A stretch of 64,000 nt of DNA from Aquirufa beregesia. GTDB taxonomy: Bacteria; Bacteroidota; Bacteroidia; Cytophagales; Spirosomataceae. The stretch spans positions 299,825 to 363,824 of the forward strand of contig NZ_SEWW01000002.1 in assembly GCF_011090385.1 (NCBI RefSeq), written 5' to 3'. The position numbers were made by a program, and so were the translations under genes. Within the stretch, counting starts at the first letter, position 1, and each line of letters begins with the position of its first letter. The notes under the pieces were generated by a model that did no database searches, was not told the DNA's origin, and was given only the letters and a program-made list of their open reading frames with translations. Positions 55,533 through 64,000 of the stretch are shown here, piece after piece.

Positions 55533-58500
55533 TATTTCATGAATTTTACGGGAGATTGAGTAGGGTAATCCGCCATTCTCAATAAATATGATCCGGAAGG
55601 TAAACTTCTAACATCAAGGCTAAAACTATTGTCTGAAATAACAGAAGAACTAATGATTTTTTCCAGAACTTTTTTGCCCTGTAAATCCCAAATCTCAATA
55701 TGGTATTCATCAGGTATTGGTTGATCAGGCAAGCCTAGTTGGATATATTCTTTCGTCGGATTAGGGAAAAGCGTTAATTGTTGATAAGGGCTCTCCTTTT
55801 TAGTGGCTAATATGACCACGTTGATATAATCAGAAACCGCTAAACAACCATTAATATCCGTTACTTGTACTTGATATGCCCCTGATTGAACTGGAATATA
55901 GCTAGCTTGACTGGCTCCGGTTATCGCTGTAATGCCATAATACCACTGATAGACACTGGCATTGGTAGGAGCTTGTAAAATACCTGTATTATAAGTGACT
56001 GCAGGAGTAGGTACTGTGCCAATATTAATGGTTAAGGCCTGAGTGGTGACAGGGCAAGATCCTCCATAACTTGCTACCATGTCAAATTTCCCTTTTGTGG
56101 TAGCTTTATAGGTTAAACTTGTCGCACCTGTTATCGCTTTTCCATTTAAATACCATTGAATCAGGGTGTTGTCTGAAGCCTTTCCTTGAATAGTAACATT
56201 AGCACCTTGACAAACGGTCAGGTCACCAAATGGACTAATTGAAGCTATAGGGGCATCTTTGACACTAACGACCACATTGGCCCTTGGGCTTGGACAGCCG
56301 AGCGATTTGAATTTCATGTCATAGAAATAGTAATAACCAGACGTAATGATGCCATTATTAAATAAGGCACCTGGAATAGTTAAGATATTGGGAATCGCAT
56401 AGGGGAATCCGATATTGGCTGGCGCATCTACGGTGTCTGACTTACTGCGGTTACTGCGATAAATGGAGGCCCCATCTAAGCAGGTTTGACTTAGGTAATA
56501 GGTCCCAGCATTTGGAATTTGTAAATTAAGAGTAACAAGGACTCCCTCGTCTTTTTTATCATCTACCAGCTGCCCTGTACTTCCGCCACTGCTAATCGTC
56601 CTAGAAGCTTTAACTGATTTGGTAATGCTAGAGACAACATTTCCAGTTTCTTTATGGATGACTTCAAAGGTGATTCTACCAGGGGTTCCTACATAAATGC
56701 GGGCACTTTCAAAGATAATGGGCACTTTAGCTTCAACAATAACGGTCGGCCCAAATGTGGTATAATAGGTACCTCCTCCAAATTCTGATTTTGTTTTAGG
56801 ACCAATTCCTCCACTGAAATCATTATAGGCAGCAGTATATTTACTGTTACCAGGCACCTTGATGCTTAATCCTGAACCTATTAAAGAATTGTCACTGTTA
56901 TACCAAAGCGGTGTCCCAGAAGTGGCTGACAATGTCAATTCGGTTAATCCTGCACATTGGATTCCACTCACAACAGGTGCATTAGGATTTTCTATGGTTT
57001 TATTGACCGTATACGTGTTATTTGCCGTATTTTGATCCGTAGCTAATAAAGTATTTAATTCAAAAGAATAAGTTTGTCCTGCCTGTAAATTGAAGTTTCC
57101 ACTAATGGTTTCCTCCACGTCTTTACCAGATATAATTTCGGTAATTGTCCCTGAAAATATGCCTACTTGAATTCCATTTTGTAGAATTTTTAATTCATAA
57201 GGAACATTCATTTGATCTTTCAGGCCTTGGTTTTTGATAACAATACTTAGGCTACTGCTAGAGGAAGAAGCACAAAAACTACCTGTGGGTGAGGTAATGG
57301 CTAATGCACTGATGTCATTGGAAGCATTGGCAGTTAGAATGACATATTCTTCGCTTTCTCCGCTACTAATGTTTCCACATGAAGCCGCTAGAGTAGAGTT
57401 GTTGCCTAATTCAGTAACTACTCTCATACGATAATATTGGCCAGTTTCAGTGGCCGGGAAATTTGTGGCATTGCCTGAAAATGAAGTTGCCGTAAGTATA
57501 CCACTATCCAAAATCATTTCTCCAATATCATCAAAGTCTCCATCTTGGTTCCAATCCACAAAAACCTTAGTTTGCTTGGATTGAGAAGTACTGTATTTTA
57601 ATTCAATGGGAATTTTTGATCCAATTTCAACAGGAATTGCATTTTGTGTAAAATCCTGGCTGCTTGAAACACTGTTGCTAAAAGTTCCTACGGTGAATTT
57701 TTCTAAGGTATTGCTTTTGTTTTGGACCGTGATAGCACAATAGGCTTTGCCACCCATTCCTGAAATTAATAGGGCATAATCTTGCTTGGTGTTTTTCAAT
57801 GTGCCTTTATGCGACACAGTTAAACTATAAGTCTTACCAGGCACCACATTATTGACCAAAATCTGCTCAATATTATCTCGGATATTATCACCGGCCACTG
57901 CAGCTTTGGTGGGATTATCTGGATCTAATATAAAAGGCAATAATTGGCCATCTTCTGCCTGTAAACGAATATCCAAGTCATTCATTAACATGGGAATTCG
58001 AGAGTTAAGACTTGAAGGGATAATGGGTAACACTTTTCCATTACTACCTTCATAGGCCGGGTCTGTCCAGGCAATGCTTACGTGAAGCTGGCCTTTCCCA
58101 GAAGCAATTAAATCCATTTTTCTAGTAGCGCCGTTGGCGAGGGTCTCTTCGGAGATTATATAGGATTTGTCTTTGTTTTGAAGCATTTTTCCCGCTTTCT
58201 CCATATCCAACAATCCCCATCCACTGGTATAATCTGGACCAGATTGTCCTACATCAAATGCCGTATGTGTTACTAAACCTCGTAAAGTAGAGGCCCACAT
58301 GAATTTTTTATTCAATTGTAGGTAGAGTTGTTGCAATAAGAACAAAGAACCAGACACCTGAGGAGTGGCCATGGATGTGCCGCTCATTCGTTCATAGTCT
58401 GTATTGCTTAAAAATCCAGTGGAGAACAAATCTTTGCCAATTCCGATGATTTCGGGTTTTATTCTCCCGTCATCTGTTGGGCCACGACTAGAAAAGCTGG

Positions 58501-59509
58501 TGATGGTAACATCACTAGCTTTGACCGGGGGGGAGGCGAGGGGTTCTGCTGCTCCCACGGAAAGCATATTTTTAGCTGTAGCTGGACTAGCCACGGTATT
58601 AAATCCTGTATTTGTGGCTCTTACCACATTGGAAGAGTCTTTTGTGCCACCTATGAGGTAATATTGCCCCACGGGAGGGCCATTTTCATCAGCACTATTG
58701 CCTGCGGCTGCTACCATCAAATAATAAGGGGAATTAAAGGCAATTTTATCTTTGGCCTGGGCATCATCATCATAAAATCCAAACACATAATCTTCGGATA
58801 CACTCATTTTATCATCTCCATACCAGCGGTATTTATTCACATCTGAATCAAAACTCCAACCGGCTATGGCACCATAGGAATGATTACTAATGAGGAGGTT
58901 AGGTGATGCCGCACTGATTTTGGCATCATCATTTTGAAAGTCCCAGGATTTTAAAGTCGCTTCAAAAGCCATTCCTCTAGCCTCTGGATTAAAGATTCCG
59001 GAGGCAATCATCGTACCACCTACGTGGGTGGAGTGCTCACCGTACGTGATGGTCTTTTCTTGAGCTAAAACCCTTCCTGTTAATTCTTGATGGGTCAATC
59101 GAACGGTTTGTTCATCCCAAACGGCTAATTTGCCATATAAGCTATCTGATTTTCCTGTCAAGTTGAGCCCTAATGAGCCTCCTGAATAAAATTGATTGGT
59201 TTTCGTAGCGATGGAAGCCATTTTATTAGAAAAAACGCCTTTGTAAATAGGTCTTCCATTTGGATTGATGCTCTGAAGATAAATGGATCTTTTTCCAATT
59301 TTCGCTGAAGTAGCAATGCCTTTTTCAGCAGCTAGTTTTTGAACTTTGAGATATAAACTATCCTTTTGAGAACTGAATTGATTGGCAAAGTTTAATATGG
59401 CTTTTCTTCTTTCTATTGGATATAATTCACCTTGCCCAAAAATCATGTGAGATGCACCAAGAAAAAGAATGATTGCCGAAAAAAACGTTAATAAAGGTTT
59501 CGTTCTCAA
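55529..59509 (-). CDS. secreted subtilisin-like protease with T9SS sorting domain
   Basis: A 1326-residue extracellular enzyme. A signal peptide (1-25) is followed by the S8 domain with Asp132, His162 (HSTHVGG), the oxyanion Asn271 (AAGNS) and Ser379 (SGTSMATP). Further domains are a GEVED segment (DWNQDGDFDDIGEMI), CARDB- and Ig-like modules, and a C-terminal type A sorting domain (LFPNPTKEYIQLGL). It is thus a predicted cargo of the type IX secretion system, some of whose components appear elsewhere in this window. Confidence 0.94.
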   Translation of the reverse strand: MRTKPLLTFFSAIILFLGASHMIFGQGELYPIERRKAILNFANQFSSQKDSLYLKVQKLAAEKGIATSAKIGKRSIYLQSINPNGRPIYKGVFSNKMASIATKTNQFYSGGSLGLNLTGKSDSLYGKLAVWDEQTVRLTHQELTGRVLAQEKTITYGEHSTHVGGTMIASGIFNPEARGMAFEATLKSWDFQNDDAKISAASPNLLISNHSYGAIAGWSFDSDVNKYRWYGDDKMSVSEDYVFGFYDDDAQAKDKIAFNSPYYLMVAAAGNSADENGPPVGQYYLIGGTKDSSNVVRATNTGFNTVASPATAKNMLSVGAAEPLASPPVKASDVTITSFSSRGPTDDGRIKPEIIGIGKDLFSTGFLSNTDYERMSGTSMATPQVSGSLFLLQQLYLQLNKKFMWASTLRGLVTHTAFDVGQSGPDYTSGWGLLDMEKAGKMLQNKDKSYIISEETLANGATRKMDLIASGKGQLHVSIAWTDPAYEGSNGKVLPIIPSSLNSRIPMLMNDLDIRLQAEDGQLLPFILDPDNPTKAAVAGDNIRDNIEQILVNNVVPGKTYSLTVSHKGTLKNTKQDYALLISGMGGKAYCAITVQNKSNTLEKFTVGTFSNSVSSSQDFTQNAIPVEIGSKIPIELKYSTSQSKQTKVFVDWNQDGDFDDIGEMILDSGILTATSFSGNATNFPATETGQYYRMRVVTELGNNSTLAASCGNISSGESEEYVILTANASNDISALAITSPTGSFCASSSSSSLSIVIKNQGLKDQMNVPYELKILQNGIQVGIFSGTITEIISGKDVEETISGNFNLQAGQTYSFELNTLLATDQNTANNTYTVNKTIENPNAPVVSGIQCAGLTELTLSATSGTPLWYNSDNSLIGSGLSIKVPGNSKYTAAYNDFSGGIGPKTKSEFGGGTYYTTFGPTVIVEAKVPIIFESARIYVGTPGRITFEVIHKETGNVVSSITKSVKASRTISSGGSTGQLVDDKKDEGVLVTLNLQIPNAGTYYLSQTCLDGASIYRSNRSKSDTVDAPANIGFPYAIPNILTIPGALFNNGIITSGYYYFYDMKFKSLGCPSPRANVVVSVKDAPIASISPFGDLTVCQGANVTIQGKASDNTLIQWYLNGKAITGATSLTYKATTKGKFDMVASYGGSCPVTTQALTINIGTVPTPAVTYNTGILQAPTNASVYQWYYGITAITGASQASYIPVQSGAYQVQVTDINGCLAVSDYINVVILATKKESPYQQLTLFPNPTKEYIQLGLPDQPIPDEYHIEIWDLQGKKVLEKIISSSVISDNSFSLDVRSLPSGSYLLRMADYPTQSPVKFMKY

Positions 59510-59545
59510 ATTGTTAGTGGATATGAATTCCGAAAATACTATAAA

Positions 59546-60133
59546 TTATTTGATTTGCACTCGAAAGGTTTTCCGATGAAAATGACACGGGCCATGGGCT
59601 AATATCGCTTTCCTATGCTGTATGGTAGGATAGCCGGCATTTCTCTCCCAACCATACTCTGGATATTCTAATGACAGTTTTTCCATTAATGCATCTCGAT
59701 AAGTTTTGGCTAAAATGGACGCAGCTGCTATAGAGAAAAACGTAGAATCACCTTTTACGATGCAAGTATGAGGGATTAATGGGTAGCTGATAAACCGATT
59801 TCCGTCGACCAAAAGATGGTCTGGACGATGTTTTAATTGATCAATAGCTAGGTGCATGGCCAAAACACTAGCTTTGTAAATATTGATCTTGTCGATGGTT
59901 GGAGCATCCACTTCCGCAACAGCAAAGTCAATGGCGGCACTTTCAACATCCTTTTTAAGTTGTATTCTTTGTCGGGCATTCAATTGCTTGGAATCAGTTA
60001 AAAGGGGATGGTGAAAATCCAAAGGTAAAATAACGGCAGCTGCTACGACAGGGCCAGCTAAACAGCCTCGACCAGCCTCATCAAGACCAGCTTCAAAACC
60101 TATATTTGAAAAATAGGGAAGAAGTGTCGACAT
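59546..60133 (-). CDS. rnhB: ribonuclease HII
   Basis: Cleaves RNA in RNA-DNA hybrids, mainly at single ribonucleotides. The 195 residues begin with the active-site motif [20 protein letters not shown] (Asp18, Glu19) and include DHLLVDGN (third acid) and [20 protein letters not shown]. The fit is complete and the length normal. It ends 36 bases before the protease start and is divergent from the PorT-family gene. Confidence 0.97.
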   Translation of the reverse strand: MSTLLPYFSNIGFEAGLDEAGRGCLAGPVVAAAVILPLDFHHPLLTDSKQLNARQRIQLKKDVESAAIDFAVAEVDAPTIDKINIYKASVLAMHLAIDQLKHRPDHLLVDGNRFISYPLIPHTCIVKGDSTFFSIAAASILAKTYRDALMEKLSLEYPEYGWERNAGYPTIQHRKAILAHGPCHFHRKTFRVQIK

Positions 60134-60184
60134 TTGTTAGTAAAATTAAATTAGTGTTCTTTAAAACGTTCTTAGTACACAAAA

Positions 60185-60886
60185 TTGATGAATAATTCTC
60201 TAAGCTATTTCATTCGCCCCAAAATTTATCTTTTGGCGATTTTTTTATTGGCTTTGAACCATCCTGGTATGGCTCAAGTGGATAAAACAAAAAAAATATT
60301 TCATCTGGCCGTTAAATCTGTTCGATTTAGTGGAGATGTGGCTAGTAAGGAGGCGTTTTTGTTTAAGCCTTCCATTGAAGTGGGATTTGGTATACAATTA
60401 CCCATCAATAAGCATTTGAGTTTTAATCCAGAAATTAATTTGGCTCAACGGGGACATCACGGAAAAATGAGTTTTTCTGACTCAACTTATTCGGAAAGAA
60501 CCATCACCTTGAATTATTTAGATTTGAATCCCAACTTTGAATTGACTTTAGGAAGGGTTTCCGAATTTTCCAGTAATTTTTCTATTTGGGGTGGACCCTA
60601 TTTTGGAATAGGGCTCTGGGATAACACTTTTGTCGAAAACCGAATAATCAATCCTGCTAAACCGAATAGTTATATCACTGTTTCTAACTCCAGCGAAAGT
60701 TTTTCCAGTGATTTTCGTCGTATTGATGCGGGGATTAAGTTCGGAATAGGAATCGTATCTAAGCGTTTTGTGGCAGCAGGTTTTACCTATCAAGCAGGTT
60801 TGGCTAATATTACTGCTTCACCCATTAAAACCTACAATCAATCATTAGGCTTTTATTTTAGGGTCTTTTTCGACGATATGTTTTAA
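60185..60886 (+). CDS. PorT-family outer-membrane beta-barrel protein
   Basis: A 233-residue protein with a signal peptide (to about residue 31, HPGMAQ) and an eight-stranded barrel pattern (KHLSFNPEINLAQRGHHGKM, NYLDLNPNFELTLG, GIKFGIGIVSKRFVAAGFTY), ending in an aromatic strand (FYFRVFFDDMF). It fits the outer-membrane beta-barrel/PorT-like families of Bacteroidota. PorT is part of type IX secretion, but many paralogues are not, so the name is a family call only. Its stop overlaps pyrC's by four bases. Confidence 0.78.
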   Translation: MMNNSLSYFIRPKIYLLAIFLLALNHPGMAQVDKTKKIFHLAVKSVRFSGDVASKEAFLFKPSIEVGFGIQLPINKHLSFNPEINLAQRGHHGKMSFSDSTYSERTITLNYLDLNPNFELTLGRVSEFSSNFSIWGGPYFGIGLWDNTFVENRIINPAKPNSYITVSNSSESFSSDFRRIDAGIKFGIGIVSKRFVAAGFTYQAGLANITASPIKTYNQSLGFYFRVFFDDMF

Positions 60887-62223
60887 TCTCGGTCAAAAAG
60901 TAGGCGTTTACCTAATTGACTTTCATTGAACTTCCCTTGAGTAAAAGCTAAATGGCCAGATACAAACGTATGGGCAATGCTTGCACCAAAAGTATGGCCT
61001 TCCATCGGGGACCATTGACATTGGTAATGGAGATTGGATTTTTCTACTTTTTGGGGAGTATTGAAATCTACAATGGCCAAATCTGCCCAGTATCCTTCTC
61101 TGATGAATCCTCTATCTTGAATTTGGAAAATTTCAGCCACAGTATGAGCCGTCTTTTCCGCAATTTGTTCAAGAGAAAGTACACCTTCTGTTGCTAAGTC
61201 AAACAACATCAATAAAGGATGTTGAACCAAGGGTAAGCCTGATGGCGACTTCCAATAACCTTGTTGTTTTTCCTCCCAAGTATGTGGCGCATGATCCGTA
61301 GCGATAATGTCCAAACTTCCCATTTGTAAAGCTTTTCTAAGGGCATTTTTATGCCTTGAATCTTTGATAGCAGGATTACATTTAATTTGATTTCCCAGCT
61401 TTTCATAGTCAGAGGCATCAAACCAAAGATGATGTACACACACTTCAGAGGTAATGCGTTTTTCTTTAGAAGCTTTGTTTGTTTCAAATAATGCCAATTC
61501 TTCTTCCGTACTAATATGAAGAATATGCAAGCGAGTATTCCACTTTTTGGCCAAATCGACAGCCATAGATGAAGATAAGTAACATGCCTCCTCATTTCTA
61601 ATCAATGGATGAATAAAGGCAGGAGCTTCATCAGGGTATTTTTCACGAAATAATTGAGTTCGCGCTTTTACCGTTGCTTCATCCTCACAATGTGTCGCAA
61701 TCAATAATTCGCTCTTGGAAAAAATATTTTCCAAAGTAAGGCTATTGTCGACTAACATATTGCCTGTGGATGAGCCCATAAAGATTTTTATACCGCAGAC
61801 ATCCTGTTTATTCGTTTTTAATACTTCTTCCAAATTGTCATTTCCCGCACCCATAAAAAAGGAATAATTGGCTAAGGAGGAACGATGTGCTATAGCATAT
61901 TTGTCCGCTAAAATCTCTTGAGATAAAGCATTAGGAACGGTATTAGGCATTTCCATAAAACTAGTAACTCCTCCTGCTACAGCGGCTCTAGCTTCACTGG
62001 CAATATGTGCTTTATGGGTTAAACCAGGCTCTCTAAAATGCACTTGATCATCAATCATACCTGGAAAAATATGCTTTCCAGATAAATCCATGATTTGCTC
62101 ATTTCCTAGTGGACTAATAGAACTGGCAATTTTGTCAATTCGGCCATTAGAAATGCGTAAATCCCCTTCTACAATCTGCCCTTCATTGACTATTTTAGCA
62201 TTTTTTAATAGGTAATTTGACAT
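60883..62223 (-). CDS. pyrC: dihydroorotase-like amidohydrolase
   Basis: Predicted to close carbamoyl-aspartate to dihydroorotate. The ATG at 62223 gives 446 residues; a longer frame from 62316 overlaps the upstream gene. Metal-site motifs are mostly present (THCEDEATVKA, LHILHISTEEE, IATDHAPHTWEEK), but the first motif reads DDQVHFREPG, with Gln60 where the family's HxH normally starts. The activity is therefore likely altered or uses fewer metals, or the name is imprecise. It begins 1 base after the PorE-like stop. Confidence 0.85.
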   Translation of the reverse strand: MSNYLLKNAKIVNEGQIVEGDLRISNGRIDKIASSISPLGNEQIMDLSGKHIFPGMIDDQVHFREPGLTHKAHIASEARAAVAGGVTSFMEMPNTVPNALSQEILADKYAIAHRSSLANYSFFMGAGNDNLEEVLKTNKQDVCGIKIFMGSSTGNMLVDNSLTLENIFSKSELLIATHCEDEATVKARTQLFREKYPDEAPAFIHPLIRNEEACYLSSSMAVDLAKKWNTRLHILHISTEEELALFETNKASKEKRITSEVCVHHLWFDASDYEKLGNQIKCNPAIKDSRHKNALRKALQMGSLDIIATDHAPHTWEEKQQGYWKSPSGLPLVQHPLLMLFDLATEGVLSLEQIAEKTAHTVAEIFQIQDRGFIREGYWADLAIVDFNTPQKVEKSNLHYQCQWSPMEGHTFGASIAHTFVSGHLAFTQGKFNESQLGKRLLFDRD

Positions 62224-62224
62224 A

Positions 62225-64000
62225 TTACTCCGCTTTAATTTCTGTAATTTTAAATTCCGTTCTTCTATTTTGTTGGTGCATCTCTTCGCTACATTCAACA
62301 CCATCGGCACATTCATTAACTAACTGACTTTCTCCATATCCTTTAGCTTTGATTCTTTTTTGATCAATGCCTCGCAGAACAATGTAACGAACAGCGGACT
62401 CGGCTCTTCGTTGAGACAATTTTTGGTTGTAAGGGACACTACCTCGTGAGTCAGTATGCGAACCTAGTTCAATCGAAACATTGGTGTTGTCCCGTAAGAA
62501 TTGAACAATTTTTTCTAATTCTTCTGAGGCATCATTTCTAATTTCAGAGCGATCCAAATTGTAATAGATAGGGTTGATCTGATATAATTGGGTGATTTCT
62601 TTCCCCACTTCGGCCTTATCCATGACTATTTGCCAAACAAATGTAGTGTCAGTAAGTTCCTTTTTTAATAACCTTGCTGGAATTTCTCTTCCTTCCATGG
62701 AGAAAGCGGATCGTTTGGTTAAATAATCTTCTTTTTCACAAACAAAATCAATCTGGTCACTTTCTCCCAAATCCAAGATTTCTAAACGGCCTCTCTTATT
62801 ACTATATCCAGGATCGATGCTTTGTCCATTTCTACGTATACTGACTTTAACTGAATCAATGGGCTTACCCGAAGGATCAATGATTTCTGTTTGTAAAAAG
62901 TATTGAACAATCTTGTTTTCCGTAGCGGCTATCACCGGCGGGGCCTCATTGGTCCACCATCTTTCTGGATTGCGAGAAGGAGATTTAAAATAATAAAGGT
63001 CATCATCACCTTTTCCGCCAGCTCGATTGGAACTAAAATACCCAGAAACGGAATCAACTAAACTGATACCAAAATCATCTGAAATGGAATTCATCGGAAC
63101 ACCTAAATGCTCAATGATAATATCATTTTCATTGCGGGATGCGACAAATAAATCGAGCCCTCCTAAACTAGGATGGCCATCTGATGAAAAATACAATTTA
63201 CCGTCGTCACTTACAAAGGGAAAAATTTCATCGCCGGGAGTATTAATAGCTGAACCTAAATTGATCGGTCTGCCAAATCTCCCAGAGTTATCCATAGGTG
63301 AACGGTAAATATCCAGCCCGCCTTTGCCGCCCCTTCTATTAGAACTAAAATATAGGGTTTTGCCATCCGATGAAAAAGCTGGGCTACCATCCCAAGCAAT
63401 GGAGTCAGAAATGGCTAATCTTTCAGGAAGCGACCAATCATTTCCATTCCTCCGACTGATATATAAGTCAACGTCAGGTGATAAATCCTTGTTTTTCCCG
63501 GTATTTCCTCGAGCAAAAACAAGGGTATTGCCATCTTTTGAAAAGGCAGGTGTGCCTTCGTTGGCATTTTCCTTGTCAATCATTGGACTAAATAAGTTCA
63601 ACGTGCCTATTTCCACAGGACTTTTTAAGGCAGCTTTGTATAATCCTAAATAGGGGAGACCATTGTTCTTATAGATACTTTGTTTACGGGAGCTAGTTAT
63701 AATTAACTCATCACCAAGTTTTCTAGCAGAGAATTCTGCCATAGGTGTATTACCTTGAACAGCTTGGACTCCAACAGGGCTATTTTTTTTCTGTAATTCA
63801 CTTACTTGAGGCAGATTTTCTAATTCAATTTCAGCCTTGAGTTTAAAGGATTTACTTGGTTTGTTTTGAAGAAAATCGGTTAAAGCAGATTGGGCTAAAG
63901 AATAATTCCCCGTGGCTTTAGCGGCAAAGGCTAAATTGAAACGAATCGTATTATCGGTGTTTCCTTTCGCTAAGGCAGTTTGATAATAGGGTAAAGCGGA
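62225..64000 (-). CDS. PorE-like T9SS protein (TPR, PD40 propeller, regulatory domain, OmpA), 5' cut off
   Basis: The gene continues beyond the window edge: the frame stays open from 63742 up to 64000, where TPR-like helices (YYQTALAKGN) appear. The domains then follow in the order PD40 propeller (TPAFSKDGNTLVFARG and WDGSPAFSSDGKTLYFSSNR), a carboxypeptidase-regulatory-like domain (IDPSGKPIDSVKVSIRR), and a C-terminal OmpA domain (SHTDSRGSVPYNQKLSQRRA) that binds peptidoglycan. This is the architecture of Porphyromonas PorE, a T9SS component; MotB-like proteins of unknown role share parts of it. Confidence 0.85.
   Translation of the reverse strand, partial: SALPYYQTALAKGNTDNTIRFNLAFAAKATGNYSLAQSALTDFLQNKPSKSFKLKAEIELENLPQVSELQKKNSPVGVQAVQGNTPMAEFSARKLGDELIITSSRKQSIYKNNGLPYLGLYKAALKSPVEIGTLNLFSPMIDKENANEGTPAFSKDGNTLVFARGNTGKNKDLSPDVDLYISRRNGNDWSLPERLAISDSIAWDGSPAFSSDGKTLYFSSNRRGGKGGLDIYRSPMDNSGRFGRPINLGSAINTPGDEIFPFVSDDGKLYFSSDGHPSLGGLDLFVASRNENDIIIEHLGVPMNSISDDFGISLVDSVSGYFSSNRAGGKGDDDLYYFKSPSRNPERWWTNEAPPVIAATENKIVQYFLQTEIIDPSGKPIDSVKVSIRRNGQSIDPGYSNKRGRLEILDLGESDQIDFVCEKEDYLTKRSAFSMEGREIPARLLKKELTDTTFVWQIVMDKAEVGKEITQLYQINPIYYNLDRSEIRNDASEELEKIVQFLRDNTNVSIELGSHTDSRGSVPYNQKLSQRRAESAVRYIVLRGIDQKRIKAKGYGESQLVNECADGVECSEEMHQQNRRTEFKITEIKAE

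Noticed and set aside
60883-62316. Long form of the dihydroorotase starting at 62316
   Set aside because: The extra 31 residues overlap the conserved OmpA end of the upstream gene; the ATG at 62223 follows that stop by 1 base.
1-64000. Mobile element, prophage, CRISPR or defence island
   Set aside because: I found no transposase, integrase, direct repeat array, phage structural gene or known defence gene; gene order and content look ancestral.

Overview
The window (about 40% GC by eye) looks like chromosomal DNA of a member of Bacteroidota, most probably Cytophagales. The support is: an S10-spc-alpha ribosomal protein operon followed directly by carA; gliding and type IX secretion (T9SS) genes (gldH, a PorE-like OmpA protein, a PorT-family barrel, a subtilase with a T9SS sorting domain); promoters of the TTTG/TAnnTTTG type; almost no Shine-Dalgarno sequences; and Bacteroidota-restricted families such as DUF4293 and the RicT-GldH gene pair. 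I cannot name a genus. Nearly everything is core gene content. I see no insertion sequence, prophage, integron, CRISPR array, tRNA or rRNA, and no non-coding stretch longer than 300 bases.

Layout. 1-11737 (+): ribosomal protein operon from the 3' part of rpsC through rplP, rpmC, rpsQ, rplN, rplX, rplE, rpsN, rpsH, rplF, rplR, rpsE, rpmD, rplO, secY, map, infA, rpmJ, rpsM, rpsK, rpsD, rpoA and rplQ, closed by a strong terminator. 11827-12927: carA, with a bidirectional terminator. 12984-15603 (-): a conserved unknown protein, a BadF-type kinase and a small cytochrome b5-like protein. 15702-19992 (+): a lipoprotein, thiL, a WbqC-like gene and a FlaA1/CapD-type dehydratase. 19989-20627 (-): a PAP2_C membrane phosphatase. 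20687-21346 (+): lipoprotein MsrA. 21343-24060 (-): LptD-like protein. 24223-26814 (+): amidase, MlaD and PrmA. 26924-29863 (+): SNF2 helicase. 29882-31997: a DtxR-family regulator divergent from mntH, with a large palindromic operator between them.

31971-44336 (-): ribD, RND permease, glycosyltransferase 9, RND adaptor, an Lrp regulator, gldH, ricT, purD and recQ. 44425-45393 (+): KdsD-type arabinose-5-phosphate isomerase. 45396-47368 (-): DUF4293 protein and a phytoene-desaturase-like oxidase. 47468-49228 (+): aspS. 49223-52732 (-): beta-carbonic anhydrase, SulP transporter, a small secreted acidic protein and a YwqK-like protein. 52844-55532 (+): GDP-fucose synthase, a methyltransferase and a YhdH-type reductase. 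55529-60133 (-): T9SS-sorted subtilase and rnhB. 60185-60886 (+): PorT-family barrel. 60883-64000 (-): dihydroorotase-like protein and a PorE-like protein cut by the window edge.

Functional themes are translation and secretion, cell-envelope construction (LptD, KdsD, dehydratase, Fcl, amidase, MlaD, GT9, RND pump), type IX secretion and gliding, manganese homeostasis, and bicarbonate supply. I find no clearly new multi-gene system. The most interesting signals are regulatory: a 20-nt hairpin repeat placed before exactly the two 5S-rRNA-binding protein genes (rplE, rplR); a 15-bp-arm palindrome overlapping the mntH promoter; an internal promoter plus hairpin before rpsH; and hairpins in many ribosomal-protein spacers. 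Among proteins, the dihydroorotase has Gln where the first metal-binding His is expected.
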